A stretch of DNA of 64,000 bases from contig NZ_CAHJXM010000002.1 of assembly GCF_903645295.1 (NCBI RefSeq), forward strand, positions 1,121,674-1,185,673, in the 5' to 3' direction. Below are positions 44,118-52,672 of this stretch, one piece after another. Made by a program: the position numbers and the translations under genes. Every line of letters begins with the position of its first letter. Positions within the stretch are counted from its first letter, which is position 1. The DNA comes from Bacillus sp. Marseille-Q1617 (GTDB taxonomy: Bacteria > Bacillota > Bacilli > Bacillales > Bacillaceae_B). Below the pieces are notes generated by a model. The model had not been told where the DNA came from, did no database searches, and saw nothing but the letters and a program-made list of their open reading frames with translations.

Positions 44118-45461
44118 CTATCCCAGCTTATTTTCAAGAGAAGGAGAGTGTCCATCAGCATACGAACGCTTCTTCACTATTGTATAAACAGCTGAGGTCA
44201 AAATGAAGGACAGAAAGCCGGGTGAATAGGTTTCCGGGATGAGAATATAGGTGATCATGCCGATTACAAGCACCCAGGAAGCTTCTTTGTTAAGGGTCGA
44301 TGTCCCATTCAGAAGCTGAAGCAGGGAGCTCTCGGTTAATTTACCTTTTTTAACGAGCAGGTAATCAGCTGTGACAATCGCCGAAATGGGAATGATCAGA
44401 ATGCCAAGGAATGATACGTAACCTTGTGCATTGACAACGAGCGATGGGATACAGCTTAATAGGATGCCTGCTGCTCCAAAGGCAGCAGCACATTGAATAC
44501 GTGACAATCTTGGCAGTGCATTCAGTAAGCTGTAGCCCCCTGTATAAGCATTGCTGAGGTTGATGGAAATCATGGAAACCATCGCACATAAGATAATGAT
44601 GATTAAAAGAACAGAAGAAGAGGTGAGCTCACTTGCCACGACGAATGGGTTCAGGTCTCCAAACAAGCTTGCGCTTAAACCGCCTAATAAAGCGGTCATC
44701 ATGAAACCGACGACATTTCCTCCATACAGTCCCCAAAATCCGTGGGAACTGCTTTTACTGTAGCGTGTGATATCCGCAGATGCACTGACACCGGATACAT
44801 ACTGAACGAACACTAAACTGGAATAAAAAAAGAATGCAGCAGCCCCGGAAGCTTTTGTTCCTTGTGTTAAAGAAGACAGCGTTCCCGGTGACAGCCCTTT
44901 CGTTATAAATAAATAAAGGATGACCAACTGACCGAGTACAAGGACCGGTATGAAATATTTCGTTGCTTTTTTCACCGCTTGGAATCCGACTAAGGCGAGC
45001 AGCGTCATGATGAGCGCCAGACCTGCTGCAATGGGGATGAAAGGCAGTGACACACCCGAAACCTTTTCAACGATTGACAAAAAGACATATGTACCGCCGA
45101 TCGTCTGCACACTGAACCAGTAAAGGGAGGTCAATGACCGGATCGGGGAAGCGATACGCATGGAAAGTTTTGTACCGAGAAGGGTCCTGAGTACATATTG
45201 TGCGGGCAGTCCATATCTGGAACCCGGGAGTGACAGAAAAGATACAAACAGAAATGCGGCAAGCGCCCCTAATACTGTACACGTGAATGCGGCTGCAAAA
45301 GAAAGGCCGCCTTCGAGTACAGCCAAAGCGGGTATCAGGAAGTTGCCGGCATTGACCGAAAAGGCAAGCTGAATGATGAAATACTCTTTCCATGTCGTTG
45401 TTTTTTGATCTGCTGGAACCGGCTCCAGACCAAGCCGTTCAATCACTGGTTGTTTTGTCAT
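44118..45461 (-). CDS. Purine/cytosine-type permease (NCS1 family)
   Basis: This 447-residue membrane protein has about 12 hydrophobic helices and resembles nucleobase:cation symporters. The N-terminal cytoplasmic segment contains IERLGLEPVPADQKTTTWKEYF, a typical NCS1 start, followed by FSVNAGNFLIPA. The ADITRYSKSS block is the conserved loop of this family. Cytosine, purines, thiamine precursors or related compounds are possible substrates. The ATG follows AAGGAGAAC. No catabolic gene is adjacent, and the gene is not part of the conserved neighbourhood I know from B. subtilis, so it may be an accessory insertion. Repeat O1 lies upstream. Confidence 0.85.
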   Translation of the reverse strand: MTKQPVIERLGLEPVPADQKTTTWKEYFIIQLAFSVNAGNFLIPALAVLEGGLSFAAAFTCTVLGALAAFLFVSFLSLPGSRYGLPAQYVLRTLLGTKLSMRIASPIRSLTSLYWFSVQTIGGTYVFLSIVEKVSGVSLPFIPIAAGLALIMTLLALVGFQAVKKATKYFIPVLVLGQLVILYLFITKGLSPGTLSSLTQGTKASGAAAFFFYSSLVFVQYVSGVSASADITRYSKSSSHGFWGLYGGNVVGFMMTALLGGLSASLFGDLNPFVVASELTSSSVLLIIIILCAMVSMISINLSNAYTGGYSLLNALPRLSRIQCAAAFGAAGILLSCIPSLVVNAQGYVSFLGILIIPISAIVTADYLLVKKGKLTESSLLQLLNGTSTLNKEASWVLVIGMITYILIPETYSPGFLSFILTSAVYTIVKKRSYADGHSPSLENKLG

Positions 45462-45534
45462 TTTGTTCTCCTTTGTACATTTATAGCATGAATTCTTATT
45501 GCTCTGTTAGAGTATATTGTTGTTTTAGCAGGTT

Positions 45535-45788
45535 CAGCTGTTGATTGGAGGGCAAGACGAAGACTCCTGCGGGAGAAATGGCCAATAAGAAAAGCGAAAG
45601 GGCTTTGTTCAGAGGCGGGTGGCATAAGACGAATCGGCCTGGAAGGCGGTCTTTGCCTACTTGGTCGGTTTGGCTTATGACATGGGCCTCTAAGCCCTGC
45701 AGCTGGACAAGTGAGACCCCGCAGGCAAAGCCGAGGAGGCACACGGGTCACCCGCGGAAAGCGAAGTCTTGCAAGGAAATCAACAGCG
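45535..45788 (+). repeat. O1 repeat with inner element, left of ald
   Basis: The outer ends are CAGCTGTTGATTGGAGGGCA and GGAAATCAACAGCG. The inner element (about 45587-45706) is inverted relative to the outer repeat. It is nearly identical, in inverse orientation, to 47187-47430 on the other side of ald. The rest of 45462-46004 holds only the ald promoter region. Confidence 0.9.
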
Positions 45789-45893
45789 TTGTGTAACAAA
45801 GTATATTTTATAGAATTTTTGCAAAAAAGCGAAGAAATAAACATTAATAATTTTAGTGGAAAGTAGAGATATTTTATTATTTATTTGTTAAAA

Positions 45894-45907
45894 TGTAAGT
45901 GCTTACA
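45894..45907. promoter_or_regulatory. Dyad upstream of ald
   Basis: TGTAAGTGCTTACA has perfect 6-bp arms and a 2-bp centre, 98-111 bases before the ald start. It lacks the central CG of a cre site. The regulator is unknown. Confidence 0.4.
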
Positions 45908-46004
45908 GAGAGACGAAATTCTCTTAGCTATTATATATGGAAAATGTTATATTTATGAAGTGATGCTCTGAAGGAGCAATAGTGGAATTAGGAGGTAGGC
46001 ATAT

Positions 46005-47123
46005 ATGCGTATTGGTGTGCCAATGGAAATTAAGAATAATGAAAACCGTGTAGCGATGACTCCCGCTGGTGTCGTGAACCTTGTTCAATTTGGACATGAG
46101 GTTTATATCGAGTCCGGAGCAGGGATGGGATCGGGTTTTACAGATGAAGATTATACTGCAGCAGGCGGACATATTGTAAGTACTGCTTCAGAAGCATGGT
46201 CGATGGATATGGTCATGAAAGTAAAAGAACCACTTCCAAGCGAATATTCTTATTTCCGCGAAGGGCTGATTTTATTTACATATTTACACCTTGCACCAGA
46301 ACCGGAACTTACAAAGGCTCTTATCGATAACAAAGTAGTAGCGATTGCTTACGAAACGGTCGAAGTGAATCGTGCGCTTCCACTGCTGACTCCGATGAGT
46401 GAAGTGGCAGGACGCATGGCGACTCAAATCGGTGCCCAATTCCTTGAAAAGATACATGGAGGTAAAGGAGTGCTTCTATCAGGAGTCCCGGGTGTGCGCC
46501 GCAGTAAAGTAACAATCATCGGCGGTGGGGGTGCCGGAACAAATGCAGCAAAAATGGCTGTAGGATTAGGGGCGAATGTAACCATCCTTGATCTGAACCC
46601 GGACCGTCTGCGTCAGCTTGACGATATTTTCGGCAGCGACGTGACTACGCTTATGTCCAACCCGTTAAATATCGAGCAGGCAGTAAAAGAAGCAGACCTG
46701 GTCATCGGTGCAGTTCTGATCCCTGGAGCCAAGGCGCCGAAACTTGTGACAGAAGACATGATTAAATCTATGACTCCTGGATCGGTTGTTGTGGATATCG
46801 CGATTGATCAAGGCGGTATCTTTGAAACGACAGACCGCATTACGACTCACGATGATCCAACGTATGAAAAACATGGTGTCGTTCACTATGCCGTTGCGAA
46901 TATGCCGGGAGCTGTACCGCGTACTTCTACGATTGCATTGACGAACGTTACCGTGCCATATGCAATCCAAATCGCATCTAAAGGCTATAAGAAAGCATGT
47001 CTTGATAACGAAGGGCTTCTAAAAGGTATCAATACATTAAACGGATATGTAACATATCAAGCTGTTGCTGAAGCACACGGTCTTGATTACTCAGATACAA
47101 GAACACAATTAGAACAGCTTTAA
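46005..47123 (+). CDS. ald: Alanine dehydrogenase
   Basis: This 372-residue enzyme interconverts L-alanine with pyruvate, ammonia and NADH. The N-terminal signature [17 protein letters not shown] is complete. Catalytic K74 (MKVKEPL) and H95 (YLHLAPEP) are present, along with the NAD-binding [18 protein letters not shown] and the DIAIDQGG block. The ATG follows TAGGAGGTAG. In Bacillus Ald supports alanine use and normal sporulation. The gene is flanked by large inverted repeats at 45535 and 47187. A dyad and AT-rich region upstream may hold its promoter, but I could not assign hexamers with confidence. Confidence 0.96.
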   Translation: MRIGVPMEIKNNENRVAMTPAGVVNLVQFGHEVYIESGAGMGSGFTDEDYTAAGGHIVSTASEAWSMDMVMKVKEPLPSEYSYFREGLILFTYLHLAPEPELTKALIDNKVVAIAYETVEVNRALPLLTPMSEVAGRMATQIGAQFLEKIHGGKGVLLSGVPGVRRSKVTIIGGGGAGTNAAKMAVGLGANVTILDLNPDRLRQLDDIFGSDVTTLMSNPLNIEQAVKEADLVIGAVLIPGAKAPKLVTEDMIKSMTPGSVVVDIAIDQGGIFETTDRITTHDDPTYEKHGVVHYAVANMPGAVPRTSTIALTNVTVPYAIQIASKGYKKACLDNEGLLKGINTLNGYVTYQAVAEAHGLDYSDTRTQLEQL

Positions 47124-47130
47124 TACACCC

Positions 47131-47166
47131 AAGCCGGCCGCAGAAGAAATTTCTGGGCCGGTTTTT
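47131..47166 (+). terminator. ald terminator
   Basis: AAGCCGGCC pairs with GGCCGGTTT (one G-U) across a bulged loop, followed by TTTT. Confidence 0.82.
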
Positions 47167-47186
47167 GTTTATTCGCTGTCAATCAC

Positions 47187-47430
47187 CGCTGTTGATTTCC
47201 GTGCAAGACTTCGCTTTCCGCGGGTAACCCGTGAGCCAAGCCTGCGGGGTCTCACTTGTCCAGCTGCAGGGCTTAGAGGTACATGTCATAAGCCAAACCG
47301 ACCAAGAAGGCAAAGACCGCCTTCCATTCCGATTCGTCTTATGCCACCCGCCTCTGAACAAAGCCCTTTCGCTTTTCTTATTGGCCACTTCTCCCGCAGG
47401 AGTCTTCGTCTTGCACTCCAATCAATAGCT
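47187..47430 (-). repeat. O1 repeat with inner element, right of ald
   Basis: This is the inverse counterpart of 45535-45788. Read on the minus strand it starts AGCTATTGATTGGAGTGCAA and ends GGAAATCAACAGCGG. The inner element is at about 47253-47380. Confidence 0.9.
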
Positions 47431-47553
47431 AGAACGACTCAAAATCTTAAGCACAATCAGTGTTTTTATTAATGCTAAGTAACGCAAATTAGTGATTATA
47501 TTAATCTTGTTTTATTGAATGGCTGTTTGCATTTAATACTATTCTTAAAACTT

Positions 47554-47821
47554 AGAGTGGATTGGAGCGGAAGGCACTTGACTCCGATGGGAAATAGAGG
47601 AAAAGTCAAGACCTTTCCAGCTCTGGGGCTAGCCCCTCGAGGTCATAATCTAAATGGTCCATGAAGGCATAAAACGCCTTCACAGCCCATTCATCTAATG
47701 CTTGTCGGGGCTGAGCGAGCCGCCTCCGCTTTTCTATCCACAGGCGGAACGCCGAGGAGGCTTGACTTCCTCCCCGCGGAAAGCAAGTGCCTGCAGCGGA
47801 AAGGAACGGTCAACGATATTC
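47554..47821 (+). repeat. O2 repeat, copy 3, split by an inner element
   Basis: The O2 ends match copies 1 and 2 (AGAGTGGATTGGAGCGGAAG and AAAGGAACGGTC). An inner element occupies about 47613-47735 (CCAGCTCTGGGGCTAGCCCC to CCGCCTCCGCTTTTCT). The remaining parts of 47431-47916 carry no gene. Confidence 0.88.
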
Positions 47822-47916
47822 AAACAACAATCCATTTAGTAATTCAACTTTTAAAAACTAAAAAATCGGGGTATATCAAATTATATACAATAAAAGATCA
47901 TGCAGGAGGAGTTATA

Positions 47917-48597
47917 ATGAAGATTTCTTATCATGGACATTCAGTTGTGAAAATTGAAACGAGTGGGAAGACGATTTTGATCGATCCATTCATTACCGGA
48001 AATGAACTGACAGATCTAAAGGTGGAAGACGAAAAGCCGGACGTGATCATCCTGACACATGGTCATAACGATCACGTAGGAGATACGGTGGAATTGGCAA
48101 AGAAAAATGATTCACTTGTGATCGCCAACCATGAACTCGCGACTTACCTCAGCTGGCAGCTTGTCAAGACCCACCCGATGCACATTGGCGGAGCCTATGA
48201 ATTTGATTTCGGTAAAGTGAAGATGACCCAGGCATTCCACGGTTCAGGACTCATGACAGATGGAAATGAAATCGTCTATATGGGCATGCCGGCAGGCCTT
48301 CTTTTATTCATCGAAGGAAAAACGATCTATCATGCAGGAGATACAGGACTGTTTTCAGATATGAAACTGATCGGTGAACGTCATCCGATCGACCTGGCAT
48401 TCCTGCCGATAGGAGATAACTTTACGATGGGTCCTGAGGATGCTGCAGAAGCGGCACGCTTCCTGAAACCGAAGAAGGTCGTCCCGATTCACTATAATAC
48501 CTTCCCTCCTATCAAGCAGGATCCGCATCAATTTGTCGAGATGCTGGATGGCAGTGAGGGACAGGTCATGTCGGCAGGGGACACAATCGAATATTGA
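47917..48597 (+). CDS. ytkL: YtkL, UPF0173 metal-dependent hydrolase
   Basis: This 226-residue protein has a metallo-beta-lactamase fold. The metal motif is [10 protein letters not shown] (H-x-H-x-D-H) at about residues 46-55; later ligands are in [16 protein letters not shown] and PIHYNTFP. The substrate is unknown, and the family is widespread in Firmicutes. The ATG at 47917 follows AGGAGGAG and gives the family start MKISYHGHS; a longer in-frame extension would run into the O2 repeat and is rejected. It ends at a terminator. Confidence 0.92.
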   Translation: MKISYHGHSVVKIETSGKTILIDPFITGNELTDLKVEDEKPDVIILTHGHNDHVGDTVELAKKNDSLVIANHELATYLSWQLVKTHPMHIGGAYEFDFGKVKMTQAFHGSGLMTDGNEIVYMGMPAGLLLFIEGKTIYHAGDTGLFSDMKLIGERHPIDLAFLPIGDNFTMGPEDAAEAARFLKPKKVVPIHYNTFPPIKQDPHQFVEMLDGSEGQVMSAGDTIEY

Positions 48598-48604
48598 TGG
48601 CAGG

Positions 48605-48654
48605 AGAGAGTGATGTATAGCAGTTGGATGTGACCTATGCGTCACTCTCTTTTT
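48605..48654 (+). terminator. ytkL terminator
   Basis: AGAGAGTGA pairs with TCACTCTCT across a 28-base loop, followed by TTTT. Confidence 0.7.
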
Positions 48655-48720
48655 AGTTTTCACACAATATCCTGTCCCTCTCTGCATATATATGAAACAT
48701 GCTTAGAGAGGAGGAATAAT

Positions 48721-48972
48721 GTGAAAAAACAACGTTATATTCTATGCCTGTTATTGACGGGGGCCTTACTGTATTATGCAGCTCCGCGATTATCGATCGA
48801 AGCCGGGGGGCTCGAGGGGGCGTTTGCCATCGGATGGCTTGTCCTGGCCACATTTGTAATTGCCGGCAACCTTGCAGCCCTGCTTTTCAGCCCGGCCAAT
48901 GGATCTAAAGGTATTAAAGGTAAAGGAAAGGCTTTTACGGTACGAAAAAAGAAGCTGCGATCCCTTGGATGA
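48721..48972 (+). CDS. Small two-helix membrane protein of unknown function
   Basis: This 83-residue protein starts with GTG at 48721, just after GAGAGGAGGAATAAT. Hydrophobic segments at about 7-21 (ILCLLLTGALLYYAA) and 37-58 (IGWLVLATFVIAGNLAALLF) suggest two membrane helices, followed by a basic tail rich in lysine (GKGKAFTVRKKKLRSLG). I do not recognise a family. It stands between ytkL and an O1 repeat, with no clear terminator except possibly the repeat. A real gene is likely from its ribosome site and composition. Confidence 0.7.
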   Translation: MKKQRYILCLLLTGALLYYAAPRLSIEAGGLEGAFAIGWLVLATFVIAGNLAALLFSPANGSKGIKGKGKAFTVRKKKLRSLG

Positions 48973-49008
48973 TGGTAAAACGGCTGAAAATCTTTTTCAA
49001 ATTGTTCT

Positions 49009-49263
49009 AGCTGTTGATTGGAGTGGAAGACGAAGATTCCTGCGGGAAAAGCGAGTCTGGTGAGACTTGTCCAGCTCCGGCGGCTAGAGGCTCGAGACTT
49101 AAGCCATGCCATCCAAAAAGGCAAAAAGCGCCTTTATGGATGCCCTGTCTTATGCTTGTCGCCTCTGGGCGAGCCGCCTCCGCTTTTCTGACCCACAGGC
49201 GGAACGCCGAGGAGGCTCACCGGCCGCCCGCGGAAAGCAAAGTCTTCCACGGAAATCAACAGC
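49009..49263 (+). repeat. O1 repeat with inner element, upstream of ytoI
   Basis: The outer ends are AGCTGTTGATTGGAGTGGAA and GGAAATCAACAGCGG. The inner element is at about 49069-49189, with arms GGCGGCTAGAGGC and CGAGCCGCCTCCGC and apical AAGGC/GCCTT. It fills most of the gap before ytoI. Confidence 0.9.
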
Positions 49264-49311
49264 GGTATTCAGGGGAGGCATAAAGGCTACAGCCATTAAC
49301 CCCTGATAAAA

Positions 49312-49340
49312 TTGAAACCCCAAGCTTTTCACATTATAAT
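49312..49340 (+). promoter_or_regulatory. ytoI promoter
   Basis: TTGAAA at 49312-49317 and TATAAT at 49335-49340 are exactly 17 bp apart, 40 bases before the start codon. Confidence 0.78.
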
Positions 49341-49380
49341 GATACTATTAAGCAGGACGTACAAAAGAAGGGTGAAAAGC

Positions 49381-50697
49381 TTGGCAACCAAACATGAACA
49401 AATTTTAGATTACATAGATTCCCTCCCTGTCGGAGAAAAAATATCGGTCCGCCAAATCGCAAAAGCACTGAGCGTCAGTGAAGGTACAGCCTATCGGGCG
49501 ATAAAAGATGCGGAAATAAAAGGATATGTCAGTACGATCGAACGTGTCGGAACGATCAGGATCGAGCAGAAGAAAAAAGAAAATATCGAAAAACTGACGT
49601 ATGCCGAAGTAGTAAATATCATAGATGGACAAGTTCTCGGCGGAAGAACGGGCCTCCACAAGATGCTCAATAAATTTGTCATCGGTGCGATGAAGCTTGA
49701 AGCGATGATGCGCTATACCGAAGCAGGCAATCTGCTTATCGTCGGAAACCGTACGAAAGCACATGAACATGCGTTAAGAGCGGGGGCTGCCGTTCTGATT
49801 ACGGGCGGTTTTGACACCGAAGATGAAGTGAAGAAGCTGGCGGATGAACTGGAACTGCCAATCATTTCCACCTCCTATGATACCTTTACTGTTGCCGCCA
49901 TGATCAACAGGGCGATTTATGACCAGCTGATCAAGAAAGAAATTGTCCTTGTAGAAGATATTCTGACGAAAGTGGACAACACGGCTTACTTACATGTAAA
50001 CGATACCCTTGAAGATTGGTACGAAAAAAATCAATACACCTTCCACAGCAGGTTTCCGGTCGTCGATCAAAACCTGAAAGTGCATGGGATGGTGACGTCC
50101 AAGGATGTAATGGGGCAGGAGAAGCATATCGGTATTGACAAGATCATGACCAAACAGCCGATCACGGTCAGTGCGAAGACAAGTGTTGCCTCGGCAGCCC
50201 ATATGATGATCTGGGAAGGCATCGAGGTCCTGCCGGTCGTCAATGAACAGAACAAGCTCCAGGGAATCATTTCACGTCAGGATGTCCTGAAAGCACTGCA
50301 AATGATCCAAAGGCAGCCGCAGGTGGGAGAAACGATCGATGATCTGATCAGCAACGGAGTGGAAGCGGGTGAGAAAAAAGGGGACAGGGAAATCTATCAC
50401 TTTGCAGTCACCCCGCAAATGACGACAGGACTCGGAACCATGTCCTACGGGGTCTTCACCACCCTCATGACAGAAGCTGCAAACCGGGTATTGAAGCCTT
50501 ATAAAAAAGGTGATCTCGTTGTCGAGAACATGACCATCTATTTCATCAAGCCGGTACAGATGGAAAGTATGCTTGAAATTCACCCGAAGGTCCTTGATGT
50601 CGGGAGAAAGTTCGGTAAAGTGGATGTTGAAGTCTATAGTGACGGGGTTCTTGTAGGTAAATCCCTCATGATCTGTCAGTTGATAGACAGGCACTAA
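49381..50697 (+). CDS. ytoI: YtoI, HTH-DRTGG-CBS-hotdog protein
   Basis: This 438-residue multidomain protein begins with a helix-turn-helix (ISVRQIAKALSVSEGTAYRAIKDAE, about 18-45). A DRTGG domain follows (LTYAEVVNIIDGQVLGG, RTKAHEHALRAGAAVLITGG, about 70-185). A pair of CBS domains (FPVVDQNLKVHGMVTSKDVMG and VLPVVNEQNKLQGIISRQDVL, about 190-310) comes next, and then a thioesterase-like hotdog domain. CBS domains suggest adenine-nucleotide sensing and the HTH suggests transcription control, but no function is established. The TTG at 49381 follows AGAAGGGTG. It has its own sigmaA promoter. It is conserved between ytkL and nrnA in Bacillus. Confidence 0.92.
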   Translation: MATKHEQILDYIDSLPVGEKISVRQIAKALSVSEGTAYRAIKDAEIKGYVSTIERVGTIRIEQKKKENIEKLTYAEVVNIIDGQVLGGRTGLHKMLNKFVIGAMKLEAMMRYTEAGNLLIVGNRTKAHEHALRAGAAVLITGGFDTEDEVKKLADELELPIISTSYDTFTVAAMINRAIYDQLIKKEIVLVEDILTKVDNTAYLHVNDTLEDWYEKNQYTFHSRFPVVDQNLKVHGMVTSKDVMGQEKHIGIDKIMTKQPITVSAKTSVASAAHMMIWEGIEVLPVVNEQNKLQGIISRQDVLKALQMIQRQPQVGETIDDLISNGVEAGEKKGDREIYHFAVTPQMTTGLGTMSYGVFTTLMTEAANRVLKPYKKGDLVVENMTIYFIKPVQMESMLEIHPKVLDVGRKFGKVDVEVYSDGVLVGKSLMICQLIDRH

Positions 50698-50729
50698 TAA
50701 AAAAAGACCGGGGTGCTGATCCCGGTCTT
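50698..50729 (-). terminator. Hairpin between convergent ytoI and ytpI
   Basis: AAGACCGGG pairs with CCCGGTCTT. The T tract is on the minus strand, so it best serves ytpI, although it may also stop ytoI. Confidence 0.75.
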
Positions 50730-50736
50730 CATGGCA

Positions 50737-51042
50737 TTAGTTGCCGTCCATTTCCTTGGCTTCACGTTCCGCATAGGGAAGCACATGCTTATAATATTTA
50801 TAGCCTGTCCAGCCGCTTGCGAGTCCGATCAGGATGAACAGGGCCCCCACGATATATGTCACGGTCCCTGGAAATAATACAAGCTGATTGACACCGAATA
50901 AAGCGACAAACAAGCCGAGAGCCATACTTGCCTTTGCAGAAAGCCATTTTTTCTCCATCGGCCGATTGCTTCTGACTTGCTTAACTTTATAGAAAATATA
51001 AAAAGTAAAAGCTAATGTAATGAAAAAAGCGAGAAAATACAT
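50737..51042 (-). CDS. ytpI: YtpI family membrane protein
   Basis: This 101-residue protein has three hydrophobic segments (about residues 2-18, 41-58 and 60-78) and a short charged C-terminus (YAEREAKEMDGN). It matches YtpI-like proteins of unknown function found between ytoI and nrnA in Bacillus. The ATG follows GGAGGATAAGG. It is divergent from nrnA and convergent with ytoI. I cannot infer a function beyond membrane location. Confidence 0.85.
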   Translation of the reverse strand: MYFLAFFITLAFTFYIFYKVKQVRSNRPMEKKWLSAKASMALGLFVALFGVNQLVLFPGTVTYIVGALFILIGLASGWTGYKYYKHVLPYAEREAKEMDGN

Positions 51043-51135
51043 AATCCTTATCCTCCAGTGCTGGCTTTCTCGCTACTATTTTACAGGTAAGAGAACAGAT
51101 TGCCAAATGAAAATTTCGTGAAAAAGGAGATACTT

Positions 51136-52074
51136 ATGAAAGAACAAATCCTGGAATTAATCAAACAATATGAAACCATCATCATCCATAGACATGTCCG
51201 TCCAGATCCCGATGCATACGGTTCACAGGGCGGCCTTGCTGAGATGCTGAAAGCTTCTTTTCCTGATAAAAACATATATGCTGTCGGGCTCGAAGAAGAA
51301 ACCCTTCATTATCTGAACCGTCTTGATCCGATAGAAGATGAAGTCTTTGAGGGAGCTTTGATCATTGTCTGCGACACTGCCAACGAAGAACGGATCTGCG
51401 ACAGCCGGTACAAATTGGGAGAAAAGCTGGTGAAGATCGATCATCATCCAAATGAAGATGCATATGGTGATCATTTATGGATCGATACGACGGCCAGTTC
51501 GGTCAGTGAGATGATTTACGAATTCTACCAATTCGGAAAGGATAAAGGGCTTGTACTTCCTGATCATGCCGCGCGCCTTCTGTTTGCCGGCATCGTAGGC
51601 GATACGGGAAGATTCCTTTATCCGAGTACGACCCAGAAAACGTTCGATATCGCGGGAGAACTGATCCGGTTTGATTTTGACAGGAACGACCTGTTCAATA
51701 AGATGTATGAAGTTGATTCGAATGTCTTGAAGCTGCAAGGCTTTGTGCTTCAGAACTTTGAAATGGATGAAGACGGCTGCGCCCAGATGGTCATGTCCAA
51801 GGACATCCTTGAGCAGCACGATGTCGTCCCTTCAGAGGCATCTTTATTGGTGAGCTCATTAGGGAATGTGAAGGGAATCAAAGCATGGGTCTTCTTTATC
51901 GAAGAGGATGATCAGATCCGTGTCCGCCTCCGTTCAAAAGGTCCTGTCATCAACACCATCGCAAAGAAATACAACGGCGGAGGGCATCCTCTCGCAGCAG
52001 GCGCTTCCATCTATTCATGGGAAGAGAAAGAAGATGTACTGCGGGATTTGCGTGAGGCTTGCCGGAGTCATTAA
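51136..52074 (+). CDS. nrnA: NrnA, bifunctional nanoRNase / pAp phosphatase (DHH family)
   Basis: This 312-residue DHH/DHHA1 enzyme degrades 2-5-mer RNA and hydrolyses 3'-phosphoadenosine 5'-phosphate. The metal motifs HRHVRPDPDAYGS (18-30), CDTANEERI, KIDHHPNEDAYG and GIVGDTGRF are followed by the DHHA1 domain with NGGGHPLAAGAS near the end. The ATG at 51136 follows AAAAGGAGA; an in-frame ATG at 51100 lies before it. Loss of oligoribonuclease in Bacilli is compensated by this protein, and it would also degrade pGpG, the linear product of cyclic di-GMP made by enzymes such as dgcP. It is a single gene with terminator. Confidence 0.95.
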   Translation: MKEQILELIKQYETIIIHRHVRPDPDAYGSQGGLAEMLKASFPDKNIYAVGLEEETLHYLNRLDPIEDEVFEGALIIVCDTANEERICDSRYKLGEKLVKIDHHPNEDAYGDHLWIDTTASSVSEMIYEFYQFGKDKGLVLPDHAARLLFAGIVGDTGRFLYPSTTQKTFDIAGELIRFDFDRNDLFNKMYEVDSNVLKLQGFVLQNFEMDEDGCAQMVMSKDILEQHDVVPSEASLLVSSLGNVKGIKAWVFFIEEDDQIRVRLRSKGPVINTIAKKYNGGGHPLAAGASIYSWEEKEDVLRDLREACRSH

Positions 52075-52096
52075 GAATTTGAGATATAGGCGTAGT

Positions 52097-52124
52097 AAAG
52101 CTCCCAATTTCCGGGAGCTTTTTT
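52097..52124 (+). terminator. nrnA terminator
   Basis: AAAGCTCCC and GGGAGCTTT pair around seven bases, then T residues. Confidence 0.9.
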
Positions 52125-52168
52125 GGATTTTTGAAGTTTTAAATTGTGTGAGTGAGAAATAAGCTTTT

Positions 52169-52672
52169 CTATTCTTCATACTCAAGCTCCAATGTAATCT
52201 GCGTGGTTGTCCAGAAATAAATCTCACGCACTTTAAAGGTGAACGACTTGTCATTTAACTCCACGGTTTTATTTTCGATGATCTTCTTGATTAAATCACG
52301 GGTTCCATAAGCGGTTTCAAGATCCTTATTGATCAGGCTTCTGAGATCCCCGCTCAGCCGGTCCTCGGTTTCATGGATGCTGAGCAGCTCAACTTTTGTT
52401 TTGGTAGGATTCACAATTTTGATCTTCACTTCCTGGATCGTCAACTGTTCTTCATTTTCTTCATTCAATTGTTTGTATTCTTCCTGCAGGTAGGAGAGGG
52501 TGTTTTTATACTTGCTGATTTCATTTTTCTGTTCTTCTATCAACTTGGTCTGATTCTCATGCATGACCCCGAACATGTAAATGAAGATCATCCAGCTGAT
52601 GATGCCCCCCACAACCATGCCGGAGAAAAAGCGCTGCCAGGAAGGAAGTTTATAAAAAGGGGGTATCCTCAT
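52169..52672 (-). CDS. ytrI: YtrI, sporulation membrane protein
   Basis: This 167-residue protein has an N-terminal membrane helix (FFSGMVVGGIISWMIFIYMFG, about 17-37). A coiled coil follows (LIEEQKNEISKYKNTLSYLQEEYKQL) and then a C-terminal domain with beta-strand-like KIKIVNPTKTKVELLSI. In B. subtilis YtrI and YtrH are made in the mother cell and are needed for efficient sporulation. The ATG at 52672 overlaps the ytrH stop codon (ATGA) and follows AGGAG, so the two are coupled. A start at 52699 would overlap more of ytrH. Confidence 0.9.
   Translation of the reverse strand: MRIPPFYKLPSWQRFFSGMVVGGIISWMIFIYMFGVMHENQTKLIEEQKNEISKYKNTLSYLQEEYKQLNEENEEQLTIQEVKIKIVNPTKTKVELLSIHETEDRLSGDLRSLINKDLETAYGTRDLIKKIIENKTVELNDKSFTFKVREIYFWTTTQITLELEYEE

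Noticed and set aside
45545..45796. Similar 80-odd-residue open frames in the O1 repeats at 45545-45796 and 47179-47421
   Set aside because: They are conserved only because the repeats are nearly identical; no ribosome site, and the other copies (28717, 49009) break the frame.
45894..45907. cre site before ald
   Set aside because: TGTAAGTGCTTACA lacks the central CG needed for CcpA.
48637..48720. N-terminal extension of the small membrane protein to 48637
   Set aside because: The extension runs through the ytkL terminator; the GTG at 48721 has an excellent ribosome site.
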